Below, one piece after another: positions 23,461 to 31,750 of a stretch of 33,584 nt of DNA. The DNA comes from Rufibacter immobilis (GTDB taxonomy: Bacteria > Bacteroidota > Bacteroidia > Cytophagales > Hymenobacteraceae), in contig NZ_RJJE01000011.1 of NCBI RefSeq assembly GCF_003721565.1, forward strand, positions 1 through 33,584, in the 5' to 3' direction. The notes under the pieces are model-generated. The model had not been told where the DNA came from. It made no database searches and saw nothing but the letters and a program-made list of their open reading frames with translations. The position numbers and the translations under genes were made by a program. Positions within the stretch are counted from its first letter, which is position 1, and each line of letters begins with the position of its first letter.

Positions 23461-23660
23461 ATTCGGCAACGTAAAACGCAACGTTGACTAGGAGGTTGGC
23501 CAATGCCATTCCGCCTTATGAAATACCCCATTTAACACCTAAAAACCCATCTACTTACGACACATAGTTTCGTGCCTCTGCAGTCCATGGGCAGGGATCG
23601 CCGCAGCGGATCCGGTTTAATGTCTAGAACAGTTTAAAACTCATATTCTAAAGCTATGGT
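23461..23660. repeat. Cassette spacer E: short, decayed repeat block
   Basis: ATTCGGCAACGTAAAACGCA and ACGTTGAC open the block as in spacer B, but the rest (CCCATTTAACACC, CGCAGCGGATCCGG, GGTCAACGTCGGACGG) is only distantly similar to the core. It is the last copy; the restriction-modification gene follows about 110 bases later. Confidence 0.6.
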
Positions 23661-23770
23661 CAACGTCGGACGGTGGTGTCCCATGCCTCTGGAAACCTTG
23701 ATACCACCTCTAAAAGGCCTTTATTCTACAATATGCCGTTTTACAGAACGACAGTATATGGTCTCCTTTT

Positions 23771-26700
23771 TTATGAAAGAACATCTTCTGTTTTCTCAGG
23801 CGCGAGTACTTTATCAATTTCCCACATTAATTCTGCCGTCTTAAAAAGAGCCACAATCATGCGTTGATAATGCACAATATCATCAAACTGGAGTTCGCGG
23901 CCTTTGCGGTCTTTGAGCCATTTCTGGGCAGGTTGGTAACCACCGATATAGAACTCCCAAGCCTGTAACGGCACCTGTTGAAAAAACTGGGTTTCATTGA
24001 TGTAGACACGGCCTGAGCGGTACACGGGTTCAATAAGGCTGATGCAGTCTTTCTCCAGGATCTCATAGTTTTCCTCAAACCTGATTTTTGTCACTACATT
24101 GTCTCCCGCCAAAGGGTATTGGGTAATGGGCTTTCGCACAGCTAGGTGCTCGAGCAGGTGCAGTTGGCGCAACTCACCGCCAAGTGCCGCCAGTTGCCAG
24201 AATTGCTCGGCGTCTTGCGGGTTGGGAACGCGGGGGAAGTCTATCTTCAGAAACTCCTTGTAGCGCTCGCGGTAGCTGGGGCTGTGCAGCACGGCGTAGA
24301 TGTAGTCCAGCAGGTCTAGGGGCGCGAAGATCTGTCGGAACTCGGGCCGGACCTCAAGGCTTTGCGCGAAACAGACCTTGCCCTCGCCTTCTTTCTCGGG
24401 CACGAAGGTGAGTCCCAGCCCCTCGGCAATTTTCTGCACTACCTTGGGGTCTAGGTTTGGTGTGCGCACCGCTTTCAGCCCGTCTAGTTGCGTTTGCTCC
24501 TTGATTTCGGGGTAAAGATAGAGGGGAAAGGTATTGACACTATCTAATGATGATGTAAGGTTTTTGTCCGTGATTTTATCACTTAAGAAGTAATTATGCG
24601 AATCAATGGATCTGCCCATTTTACACAGATTCAGGGCAATATTCGGTCCCTTAAGGAAATGCTGCATTACTTCCCCCCTAGGCATACAATGGAAACCTTT
24701 CGATTTACCGGTGAAGTAGGTATACTTTGTGTCAAAAGGTCGGTAACTGATAGGAACGATTTTATTGAAATCGGGTCCGGAACTCAACAAATCCTTTTTC
24801 GCGAACTCAACCGACCAATCCCTCACATCCTTTCCTAAGGAGAATCTTGTTCTGGCTACCTCGTTTTCCAACCCTAGAAAATCCTCAACGATGCTTTTTA
24901 CTTTTTCTTTGGAGTCGTGCAGCGTGAACTCGTCCCTTGCCGTCACCAATCCAATGGAATTGACAACAAACAGGTCTTTCAGGTAAATCCCCTCATTATA
25001 TACTGTAAGGGTATCATAATCCTTACGGACAAAAAAATAATTGGGACCTCCTACATCGAGTTCAGTAAACCTTATAGAATTTAGAGTTTCCTGATTCAAG
25101 AAGTCATATTTGGATTCTCGTTTCCCAAACAAGTCGTAATGGAATACTTTGCCTAATTCATTCGGCTTCTTTTTGCCTGTTTTCATGAACAGATTTATCG
25201 AAACCCCCTGCATTATGCCAAACACGTTCACATCGATGGAGCCGTCTGGAGCGGTCTCTTTCTTCTTGCCATTGCCGTGTAGGTCAAGCGTATAGATCTT
25301 GTCGTAGGTTTTGAGCAGGTTCCAGCGCATCCCCCTGAAGGTTGGGTTGTCCAGGAAGCCGTGCGGGTTGATGAAAGCCAAGATTCCCTCGCCGTTCTGC
25401 TCGATGAAATGCTGCCCGAAGCGCAGGAACTTCACGTAGTCATCATTGATCCATTTAGAGTTTTTCTCCTTTAGTTTTTCCTTCCCGCCGGGCTCTTTCT
25501 TATAGTCTTCCATCAGGTCCATGATCCACTTGCCCTTGTTCTGGCTTTCGCCGCTGTACGGCGGATTGCCCAACACCACCATCACAGGCGTTTCTCGTTT
25601 GACGGCGTTGGCCTGCATGGCCTCGTCCGAGAGCCACGAGGCGAAGAGGTTGAGCTGGCTGGGCACGGCCTCCTCCAGGCTGTTGGTGAGGTACACCTTG
25701 AAGCGGCGCGGGCTCTGGGGAACGTAGCCGGTCTCCTGCAGGAGCAGGTCCAGCTTGAGGTGACACATGGCATAGCTGGCCATCAGGATCTCGAAGCCGT
25801 TAAGGCGCGGCAACAGGTGCCTCTCCACGTACTGGCTCCAGATACCCTCCTGCCCCTCAAATCGCCCGTACACGTGCTTGACTACCTCGGCCAGGAACGT
25901 GCCCGTGCCGGTGGCAGGGTCCAGCACTTGCACCTTGTGCACCGTCTGCTTAGCTTTTTTCACGTTGTCCTTAGTGCGGCGGTCGGTTAACTGGGTGGTC
26001 ACCTCAATCTCAGTTGTTTCGGTAGAAGCCAGCCCGTCTTTCAGCCCGAACTCAGTCTTGAGGATGTCATCCACAGCGCGAACTATAAAGTTCACCACCG
26101 GCTCCGGAGTGTACCAAACGCCGCGGCTTTTGCGTAGGGCGGGATCGTATTCGGCCAGGAAGGTCTCGTAGAAATGGATGATAGGGTCATGCGTTTGGGT
26201 GCTCCTCCCGAAGTTCTTCAAGATGGCCTTGATGTCTGTGGCCCTGAACACGTCCGCTAGCGCATCTACGATCCATTTGATTCGGTCATCGATGTCGGGT
26301 CCCGCGATATACCCGAAAAGCTTGCGCAGGAACGGGTTGGTTTTGGGGATGAGCTCGGCAGCCTCCTGCCGAGAAAACGTGGGCAGGGTGGGATCATGCA
26401 GCCGCGCCGCGAACATTCCGTAAGCCACAGTCTGGGCATAAATGTCTGAGAACTCACGGGGCGTAATCTCATGCAGCAAAACCACCTTGAACGCCTGTAA
26501 CTGATCATGCAGGGTGCGGTTCTCGTACGCATCGCCCTCCACGCTAAGCGCGCGCTCAATAATCTGGGCCAGGAATTTGGCCTTGTCAGCCATCATGGTG
26601 GCTAGCTTGGCCGGTGACTTCAGAGTGACGCCCTTGAACTGGCAGAAATCAATGATGAAGGCCTTAAACAGCGCGAAGTTCTGCGGCAGCGGTGTCACCT

Positions 26701-27070
26701 GCCCGTCCTTAATTTCGGCAATCTTGAGTGTGGTCACCAGCTCGCCTTCCTTGAAGAGCCAGAAGTCTAAGTAATCAGTGATGATGAGGTTGCTCAACGA
26801 AGCCTTGTAGCGGTCGAACTGATCTTTGTAGTCTTTGCTGTTGAGCGGCTTGCCCAGATCCTTGGCCTCAATGTAGCCCACCGGAATATCCCTGCGCGTG
26901 ATGATGTAGTCTGGCGCGCCGCAGGCCACCCGGGCCGGCTCGTTGGTCACCAGCACGTCCTGAACCAGGCTCTCCAGCAGCGTCTGCAAGTCGCCGCGGT
27001 AGCTGTGTTCTCTAGAAATGCCGGTCTGGTATCGGGTATTTATGCGGTCTAGATATTCTGGAATAGTCAT
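23771..27070 (-). CDS. Type ISP/IIG-like restriction-modification enzyme
   Basis: A 1099-aa single-chain enzyme predicted to methylate and cut DNA. The N-terminus has a PD-(D/E)xK-type nuclease (CGAPDYIITRRDIPVGYIEAKD, Asp54, Glu68, Lys70, given here as two parts: CGAPDYIITRR and DIPVGYIEAKD). An N6-adenine methyltransferase follows: motif I DPATGTGTFLAEVV near residue 383 and catalytic motif IV NPPYSGES near residue 500. The C-terminal third (LDLLDYIYAVLHSPSYRERY, FDDIVHYQRMIVALFKTAEL) resembles the specificity/ISP C-terminal domain. No helicase motifs lie between nuclease and methylase, unlike the 1500-1600-aa LlaBIII-type enzymes. Both catalytic centres look intact. It is divergent from the Abi gene and acts as an invader-DNA barrier. 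Confidence 0.88.
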   Translation of the reverse strand: MTIPEYLDRINTRYQTGISREHSYRGDLQTLLESLVQDVLVTNEPARVACGAPDYIITRRDIPVGYIEAKDLGKPLNSKDYKDQFDRYKASLSNLIITDYLDFWLFKEGELVTTLKIAEIKDGQVTPLPQNFALFKAFIIDFCQFKGVTLKSPAKLATMMADKAKFLAQIIERALSVEGDAYENRTLHDQLQAFKVVLLHEITPREFSDIYAQTVAYGMFAARLHDPTLPTFSRQEAAELIPKTNPFLRKLFGYIAGPDIDDRIKWIVDALADVFRATDIKAILKNFGRSTQTHDPIIHFYETFLAEYDPALRKSRGVWYTPEPVVNFIVRAVDDILKTEFGLKDGLASTETTEIEVTTQLTDRRTKDNVKKAKQTVHKVQVLDPATGTGTFLAEVVKHVYGRFEGQEGIWSQYVERHLLPRLNGFEILMASYAMCHLKLDLLLQETGYVPQSPRRFKVYLTNSLEEAVPSQLNLFASWLSDEAMQANAVKRETPVMVVLGNPPYSGESQNKGKWIMDLMEDYKKEPGGKEKLKEKNSKWINDDYVKFLRFGQHFIEQNGEGILAFINPHGFLDNPTFRGMRWNLLKTYDKIYTLDLHGNGKKKETAPDGSIDVNVFGIMQGVSINLFMKTGKKKPNELGKVFHYDLFGKRESKYDFLNQETLNSIRFTELDVGGPNYFFVRKDYDTLTVYNEGIYLKDLFVVNSIGLVTARDEFTLHDSKEKVKSIVEDFLGLENEVARTRFSLGKDVRDWSVEFAKKDLLSSGPDFNKIVPISYRPFDTKYTYFTGKSKGFHCMPRGEVMQHFLKGPNIALNLCKMGRSIDSHNYFLSDKITDKNLTSSLDSVNTFPLYLYPEIKEQTQLDGLKAVRTPNLDPKVVQKIAEGLGLTFVPEKEGEGKVCFAQSLEVRPEFRQIFAPLDLLDYIYAVLHSPSYRERYKEFLKIDFPRVPNPQDAEQFWQLAALGGELRQLHLLEHLAVRKPITQYPLAGDNVVTKIRFEENYEILEKDCISLIEPVYRSGRVYINETQFFQQVPLQAWEFYIGGYQPAQKWLKDRKGRELQFDDIVHYQRMIVALFKTAELMWEIDKVLAPEKTEDVLS

Positions 27071-27310
27071 TCAGGATAGAGAAAAGGTAATGCCTGCTTC
27101 TGTCTGCTAAGATAAAGGTTTAGGCTAAGGAGATAGCTGGGTTTTGCAACCCCCCATCGGAATTACTGGTTCATGAATCTTATTCTTCAACTGTTTCTAA
27201 AAAAATGTCTTGTATAAAAAGCAATACTGTTCTTGTAAGCTTAACCTCACGACAAAGAGAGACTAGATACATTTTAGAAAATACATTACCACCTTTTTTA
27301 AAAAATTGCG

Positions 27311-27318
27311 TAAATTTG
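27311..27318 (+). promoter_or_regulatory. -7 box of the Abi gene
   Basis: TAAATTTG matches TAnnTTTG and lies 60 bases before the GTG at 27379. It supports starting the gene at 27379 and not at the upstream open frame beginning 27205. A clear -33 element was not found. Confidence 0.5.
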
Positions 27319-27378
27319 CAGCAACAGTACCTGCTTGCATACCATAAGAACTGCAAGTGGGTCATTTTTTTTATAGCT

Positions 27379-28308
27379 GTGGCAAACAAAAGCGCCTACA
27401 CCATAGCCGATCAGGTAGCCCTTCTCAAAAGCAGGGGGATGCTATTCCGTGATGAGCCTAGTGCCCTCCATCTCCTTGGGAATATCAGTTACTACCGTCT
27501 AAAAGGGTACTGGTGGGATAGGCAGGATGACAAAACGCTGCATACCCTGAAATCGGGTACTTTCTTCGAAGACATCGTTGACCGCTATAATTTCGATCGC
27601 CACCTGAGGCTGATCCTGTTCGACGCTGTGGAAAGGATAGAGATCGCCCTACGCACCAAACTGATCTATCACCTATCCGTTGGATACGGCGGCCTGTCGT
27701 ATTTGGACCCCGGGCTTTTCGACACCGCTGTACTAAGGGCACATGACGGAACGTTGAAGACCAGCCATCAAAATACAATAGACGAGTTAAAGAAGGAGTT
27801 CAAGAGAAGCCAGGAAACATTCATCAAAGACCACCATCGGCGCTATCCCAACCAGGATGCCGATGCCTGGAAGACCTTGGAGGTGGCATCGATGGGAACG
27901 CTATCAAAGCTATATAAGAACCTGAGACACCAATTGCCCGAGAAGGCCGCGATCGCCAAGGAGATGGGGCTAAACCTGCATAGCGAGCTCTCCAGTTGGC
28001 TGGAGGCCATCACCTACGTCAGGAACATAATCGCCCACCACTCAAGGCTATGGAGCAGGAACATGGTCAAGACACCTACTGTGCGACTGAATAACCCTAC
28101 TGGCCTGTGGTTCACAAAGCCGCTAGTACAGGCGCAGACCAAAAAACCTTTCCTGATTATTTCGGCTATGGTCTACCTTTGCAACCATATAAGCCCTGGG
28201 CATCAGATCAAAGACAGGATATTAGCACTTTTCGCCTCTAATCCGAATATAGGAATCCATAAGCTCGGCTTCTTGAATGACTGGAACAAGGAGCCGCTCT
28301 GGCAATAG
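27379..28308 (+). CDS. Abi_2 family abortive-infection protein (AbiD/AbiF-like)
   Basis: About 309 aa from GTG 27379. It begins in the typical way, VANKSAYTIADQVALLKSRG, then FRDEPSALHLLGNISYYRLK and GYWW, and has the conserved FDRHLRLILFDAVERIEIAL. Near residue 220 it has ITYVRNIIAHHSRLWSR, the RNxxxH motif of HEPN ribonucleases, matching the known HEPN nature of Abi_2 proteins. Length is normal. AbiD/F proteins stop phage growth at the cost of the host cell. It stands alone, divergent from the restriction-modification gene, in a run of defence genes. Confidence 0.9.
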   Translation: MANKSAYTIADQVALLKSRGMLFRDEPSALHLLGNISYYRLKGYWWDRQDDKTLHTLKSGTFFEDIVDRYNFDRHLRLILFDAVERIEIALRTKLIYHLSVGYGGLSYLDPGLFDTAVLRAHDGTLKTSHQNTIDELKKEFKRSQETFIKDHHRRYPNQDADAWKTLEVASMGTLSKLYKNLRHQLPEKAAIAKEMGLNLHSELSSWLEAITYVRNIIAHHSRLWSRNMVKTPTVRLNNPTGLWFTKPLVQAQTKKPFLIISAMVYLCNHISPGHQIKDRILALFASNPNIGIHKLGFLNDWNKEPLWQ

Positions 28309-28377
28309 CCCATGCCATGGAGAGAAAGCACAAGGTTGCATTCTTTAATCTATCTTGCATAGCTCCACAACATTATA

Positions 28378-28409
28378 TTGCCTATGATAGTATAATTTAT
28401 CTAAGTTTG
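28378..28409 (+). promoter_or_regulatory. Putative promoter of the 90-aa gene
   Basis: TTG (28378-28380) and TAAGTTTG (28402-28409), 21 bases apart, resemble the Bacteroidota -33/-7 pair; the ATG lies 43 bases downstream. Confidence 0.45.
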
Positions 28410-28451
28410 ATAGCTGAGCAACGTAAGCTAACACCTTGTTAAATTATCACT

Positions 28452-28724
28452 ATGAACCAATCCGCTCCTATAACATTTGATGAAAATGAGATCGGCACTA
28501 TATTCACAGCCCTATTAGACAAAGAAGCCCACCTAAAAGACAAAATAGAGAATTTTGACGGTGACAGCACACTGCTTTTGCATATATATGAAGACAGGAA
28601 AGGAATCAAAAAGTCTGATTTGGAGAAACAGTTAGACAAGGCTGGCTTTTTGCAAAGCTATGTTGAAGACCTTAAAAGCACTCAGGGGCTGATATCCAAA
28701 ATCTCTGACTATCTTGATAAATAG
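28452..28724 (+). CDS. Unknown 90-aa helical protein
   Basis: Not recognised. It starts at ATG 28452 with a plausible promoter upstream. It is acidic and predicted mostly helical (NEIGTIFTALLDKEAHLKDK, then IYEDRKGIKKSDLEKQLDKA and VEDLKSTQGLISKISDYL), without signal peptide or membrane segment. It lies between the Abi gene and the TIR/caspase operon on the same strand but is separated from the latter by 330 bases. It could be a small regulator or antitoxin-like partner; this is speculation. Confidence 0.65.
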   Translation: MNQSAPITFDENEIGTIFTALLDKEAHLKDKIENFDGDSTLLLHIYEDRKGIKKSDLEKQLDKAGFLQSYVEDLKSTQGLISKISDYLDK

Positions 28725-29052
28725 ATTTTTTAGGAGGTTATCCTCAGGGTGGACATGCACTACTTTTCAAAAGAACATGGTAGAGTTATGTTTCTTCATA
28801 AACAGCTCCACCTAATCCAGGGCAGGCAACAAAAGACCGGTATCTTTGCTTAGATTAGAAATCTAATGGTTTAGTAGAAAGAGAAGCCGGTTTGATCTGG
28901 TTGGATAGCAAGCATCCTCTGATGCTTTGCCATGGCTGATCCATACAACCAAAGTCCGCTTGAGTAAGGCAAGAATACCTCGCACTAACTTAATTGATTC
29001 CACCATTGTTATTCTGGGCATTTGGCTGCCTAGAATAAAACTATAACCCCCT
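28725..29052. other. Gene-free stretch upstream of the TIR/caspase operon
   Basis: No supported gene. TATCTTTG at 28841-28848 fits a -7 box but lacks a -33 TTG and would leave a leader of about 200 bases. ATTAGA/TCTAAT (about 28854-28867) forms a small palindrome downstream of it. The operon's promoter should lie here but I cannot fix it. Confidence 0.35.
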
Positions 29053-29631
29053 ATGCCCCTATATACTACCCAGTACCTAAAGGCTGTCTCTGAGAGGAGT
29101 ACCTTCTCCCAGTCGGAAAGAATCATCAATGAAAGCAAGAGTTACACAACCTTTGACATATTCCTATCCCATTCTTTCCTGGACAGGCAGGTAGTCAAAG
29201 GTCTTTTCTTTGAGCTCACCTCCCTGGGTTTCAAGGTGTATGTGGATTGGATCATAGACCCCCATCTGGACAGAGGCAATGTGACCAAGGCATCAGCCGA
29301 GCATATCCGAAATAGGATGAAGAGCTCGAAAAGCCTGCTTTTGGCTATTTCAACAAACGCATCCACAAGTAAGTGGATGCCCTGGGAATTAGGTTTCGTG
29401 GATGGCAATACCACAAAATGCGCCGTTCTCCCCGTCTCCGAGTCAAGCAACTCTCCCGAATCCTATACTGGGTTTGAATACCTGAAGCTATACCCTTTCG
29501 CGAAAAAGAGGCTTAGCGACAGAGACGAGCCTAAATTATGGGTCATCGAGAATGCCACGAAATATGTGGTCTTGGATGATTTCATCAGTTCCGGCATGAA
29601 GCCGTTTACAAGGAACGTTAATATATTCTGA
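29053..29631 (+). CDS. TIR-domain protein, first gene of the caspase operon
   Basis: A 192-aa protein. After about 30 N-terminal residues comes a TIR fold: strand A and box 1 FDIFLSHSFLDRQVVKGLFF (34-53), strand LGFKVYVDWIID (58-69), helix AEHIRNRMKSSKSLLLAIST (82-101), and STSKWMPWELGFVDG, where Glu112 after Trp108 takes the place of the catalytic glutamate of TIR NADases. The tail (LWVIENATKYVVLDDFISSG) is not recognised. It ends 2 bases before the caspase gene. Bacterial TIRs in defence either make a nucleotide signal from NAD or deplete NAD; beside a caspase, signal production is the better guess. Confidence 0.88.
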   Translation: MPLYTTQYLKAVSERSTFSQSERIINESKSYTTFDIFLSHSFLDRQVVKGLFFELTSLGFKVYVDWIIDPHLDRGNVTKASAEHIRNRMKSSKSLLLAISTNASTSKWMPWELGFVDGNTTKCAVLPVSESSNSPESYTGFEYLKLYPFAKKRLSDRDEPKLWVIENATKYVVLDDFISSGMKPFTRNVNIF

Positions 29632-29633
29632 TA

Positions 29634-30599
29634 ATGAAAAAGGCTTTAGTGATAGGAATAAACGACTACCCTACTGCGCCGCTAAGGGGATGCGAGAATG
29701 ACGCCATCTCAATGCGGACTGTACTTGAGTCCAACGCAGACGGTTCGCCGAACTTTGACGTCAGGCTAGAGCTCAATGTTCCTTCAAAATCAGAGTTGAA
29801 GACATTGATCATCGACCTTTTCTCCGGAGAGGCCGATACTTGCCTACTCTACTTTTCCGGCCATGGGTTCCTGGATGACTTGGGGGGAGGCTATATCGTC
29901 ACGCCTGATGCCCAGCCGAACGACCTCGGCATCTCGATGGATGACATACTCAACCATGCGAATAAATCCGCCTGTAAGAACAAGGTGATAATCCTGGACT
30001 GCTGCCATTCTGGAGCCTTCGGTACCCCGACAGGCGATAACAAGGCTAACATCGGAGATGGTATATCCATTTTGACAGCCAGCAAAAATAATGAATACTC
30101 GCTGGAGATCGGCGGGCATGGGGTTTTCACAACCCTTCTCTTAGAAGCTTTGAAAGGTGGCGCTGCCGATCTGAGAGGCCATATAACGCCAGGAAGCATA
30201 TATGCTTTCATCGACCAGGCGCTTGGTCCTTGGGATCAGAGACCAGTCTTCAAAACCAATATCAACCGTTTCACCTCCCTCAGAGAAGTGACTCCCCAAA
30301 TTCCGCTGCAGACCTTAAGAGACATTGTAAACCTCTTCGTCAACCCCACAGAAGAGATTATTCTAGACCCCTCGTTCGAGTTTACGAATGACAAAAGCGT
30401 AGTCCATGATTACAAAGAGCCGTATGCCGTGGCTAACAATGTGGCAACGTTCAAGAAATTACAGCAGATGAACAGGGTGGGGTTAGTGGTACCCGTCGAT
30501 GAGGACCACATGTACTTTGCCGCGATGAACAGCAGGAGCTGCAAACTCACGGCTTTGGGATACCACTATTGGAGGTTAGTGAGGGACAAAAGAATATAA
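29634..30599 (+). CDS. Caspase-like (peptidase C14 / metacaspase-type) protease
   Basis: A 321-aa protein whose first 215 residues form a caspase fold: MKKALVIGINDYPTAPLRGC at the start, catalytic His77 in LLYFSGHG, and catalytic Cys124 in VIILDCCHSGAFG (the DxCHSG position). IPLQTLRDIVNLFVNP starts a C-terminal part of about 100 residues that I do not recognise and that may sense a ligand or bind a partner. The gene lies between two TIR-family genes with gaps of 2 and 1 bases, so all three are one transcript and probably one system. Such proteases act as cell-killing effectors in phage defence; type IV Thoeris couples a TIR protein to a caspase-like protease. Confidence 0.9.
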   Translation: MKKALVIGINDYPTAPLRGCENDAISMRTVLESNADGSPNFDVRLELNVPSKSELKTLIIDLFSGEADTCLLYFSGHGFLDDLGGGYIVTPDAQPNDLGISMDDILNHANKSACKNKVIILDCCHSGAFGTPTGDNKANIGDGISILTASKNNEYSLEIGGHGVFTTLLLEALKGGAADLRGHITPGSIYAFIDQALGPWDQRPVFKTNINRFTSLREVTPQIPLQTLRDIVNLFVNPTEEIILDPSFEFTNDKSVVHDYKEPYAVANNVATFKKLQQMNRVGLVVPVDEDHMYFAAMNSRSCKLTALGYHYWRLVRDKRI

Positions 30600-30600
30600 C

Positions 30601-30978
30601 ATGAAAAAAAGAGTATTTGTATCCTTCGCAATGGAGGACGAAGCCATTAAAACCCTTTTCTGCGGGCATGCTAAAAACACCAGGGTCCCATACGAGTTCG
30701 TGGACATGTCCGTGAAAGTGCCTTGGGACAACAGCTGGAAAACAAACTGCAGAACCCGGATCAGGGGGTGTGATGCTATGATTGTCCTAGTCTCAGAGAA
30801 CACCAGGAACGCGAGCGGGGCTTTGTGGGAAATAAAATGCGGCAAAGAGGAAGGGCTGAAAATGCTTGGCATTTACATTAAGAACGGCAATATGAACAAT
30901 AGGCCTGTCGAATTATGGGGTACTTTATGTAAATCTTGGGGCTGGGAAAACGTCAGCAGTTTCATTGACTCACTTTGA
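30601..30978 (+). CDS. ThsB-like TIR (MTH538-type) protein
   Basis: A 125-aa protein with the flavodoxin-like TIR fold of the ThsB/MTH538 family: KKRVFVSFAMEDEAIKTLFC at the N-terminus, YEFVDMSVKVPWDNSW (31-46), RIRGCDAMIVLVSENTRNAS (53-72), GALWEIKCGKEEGLKMLGIY (73-92). Glu77 in LWEIK takes the place of the catalytic or binding glutamate. It ends the operon, one base after the caspase stop. In Thoeris systems ThsB proteins sense infection and make a cyclic ADP-ribose-like signal. Having it as well as a second, different TIR at the other end of the operon is the notable point. Confidence 0.88.
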   Translation: MKKRVFVSFAMEDEAIKTLFCGHAKNTRVPYEFVDMSVKVPWDNSWKTNCRTRIRGCDAMIVLVSENTRNASGALWEIKCGKEEGLKMLGIYIKNGNMNNRPVELWGTLCKSWGWENVSSFIDSL

Positions 30979-31103
30979 GATGACCATTTGAAGCCATACG
31001 TGCCATCAACATCTGTTACAGGAAGTAGTTACGAATGTTTTGAATGGTTTACCTCTACCCTTCTCCTTTCCTAGCGACTACCAAATTAGAACTGAGTTTA
31101 TGA

Positions 31104-31424
31104 TTAGAAAAGCTCCAGTTGGTTTGCCTGGCAGTAGCGGCTGTTGAACTTTGGCTTGAGCATACGGATGTAGTGCTTCTCCAGCCGGAGCACCGTTTCC
31201 TTTTCAGGGTATTCGCGCAGGTAGATGACCGACCCGGCCGTGCACTTGGCCTTGTGCTTGGTGACCCGCCAGAAGATGTTGCTGGTTTCTCCTACGTAAA
31301 CACAAGTTCCTGCAGTATAAATTAGATACAGAAAAAACGAATTGTTATTCTTTGTATAGCGTAGTTGCTTATACTTCTTGAACACTTCTTCTCTACTGTA
31401 TTTTATAAATTCGCCTGGCAGCAT
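31104..31424 (-). CDS. GIY-YIG domain endonuclease
   Basis: A 106-aa single-domain protein from ATG 31424. The GIY-YIG core is FLYLIYTAGTCVYVGETSN (LIY and YVG in place of GIY and YIG), followed by the Arg/His helix IFWRVTKHKAKC, and the metal-binding Glu is in VLRLEKHYIRMLKPKFNSRY. Stand-alone proteins like this are frequent on Bacteroidota plasmids and may be homing-type or repair nucleases; the biological role is unknown. A decayed homologous segment is at 1854-2021 on the other strand, so the two flank the replication/partition region in inverted orientation. Confidence 0.83.
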   Translation of the reverse strand: MLPGEFIKYSREEVFKKYKQLRYTKNNNSFFLYLIYTAGTCVYVGETSNIFWRVTKHKAKCTAGSVIYLREYPEKETVLRLEKHYIRMLKPKFNSRYCQANQLELF

Positions 31425-31533
31425 CTAGTTTTCCTATTTTACTTAACCCAAAGCTTTGGATTAGTTTTCTCTTAATCAGAACGTCTTATGCAAGTAGATG
31501 TTAAACATCTTTAAATTAGTTGACATTAGAAAT

Positions 31534-31610
31534 AATCTATAACAATGAAATTTATTCTATTAGCGTTATTATTTCTAACATTAATAGAATAAATTTCATT
31601 GTTATAGATT
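31534..31610. repeat. Perfect 29-bp inverted repeat with a competing inner fold
   Basis: The arm 31534-31562 (starting AATCTATAACAATGAAATTT) is the exact reverse complement of 31582-31610, with a 19-base spacer. A second pair, TTAGAAATAAT (31526-31536) and ATTATTTCTAA (31568-31578), overlaps the first arm, so two structures exclude each other in part. It lies between the GIY-YIG gene and the rep terminator, in AT-rich DNA with no gene. It could be a cruciform-forming site of the replicon, a regulatory RNA or the scar of a small element. Confidence 0.75.
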
Positions 31611-31695
31611 CTATCCATATACAACACGTTGTAGCTACTCTTGAAGATTACTGTATATCACAGCTTTAGGTATTCCTATCAGGGCCTAAGGAATA

Positions 31696-31741
31696 AAGTG
31701 CTATCATCATAGAGGACTGAACTTCTATGATGATAGCACTT
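31696..31741 (-). terminator. Terminator of the rep gene
   Basis: AAGTGCTATCATCATAG (31696-31712) pairs perfectly with CTATGATGATAGCACTT (31725-31741), and the pairing extends into the loop. It lies 10 bases past the rep stop codon, with a T-rich stretch after it on the minus strand. Confidence 0.7.
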
Positions 31742-31750
31742 ATAAAAGGC

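Noticed and set aside
14811..23660. Classical integron with attC sites
   Set aside because: No tyrosine integrase, no attC-type core sites (GTTRRRY) in fixed positions, and the flanks are long and asymmetric.
27205..27378. Longer N-terminus for the Abi protein
   Set aside because: The extra 58 residues do not resemble the family, and a TAAATTTG promoter element lies inside them; GTG 27379 gives the usual start.
28863..29138. Minus-strand frame upstream of the TIR operon
   Set aside because: It overlaps the start of the clear TIR gene antisense and shows no protein features.
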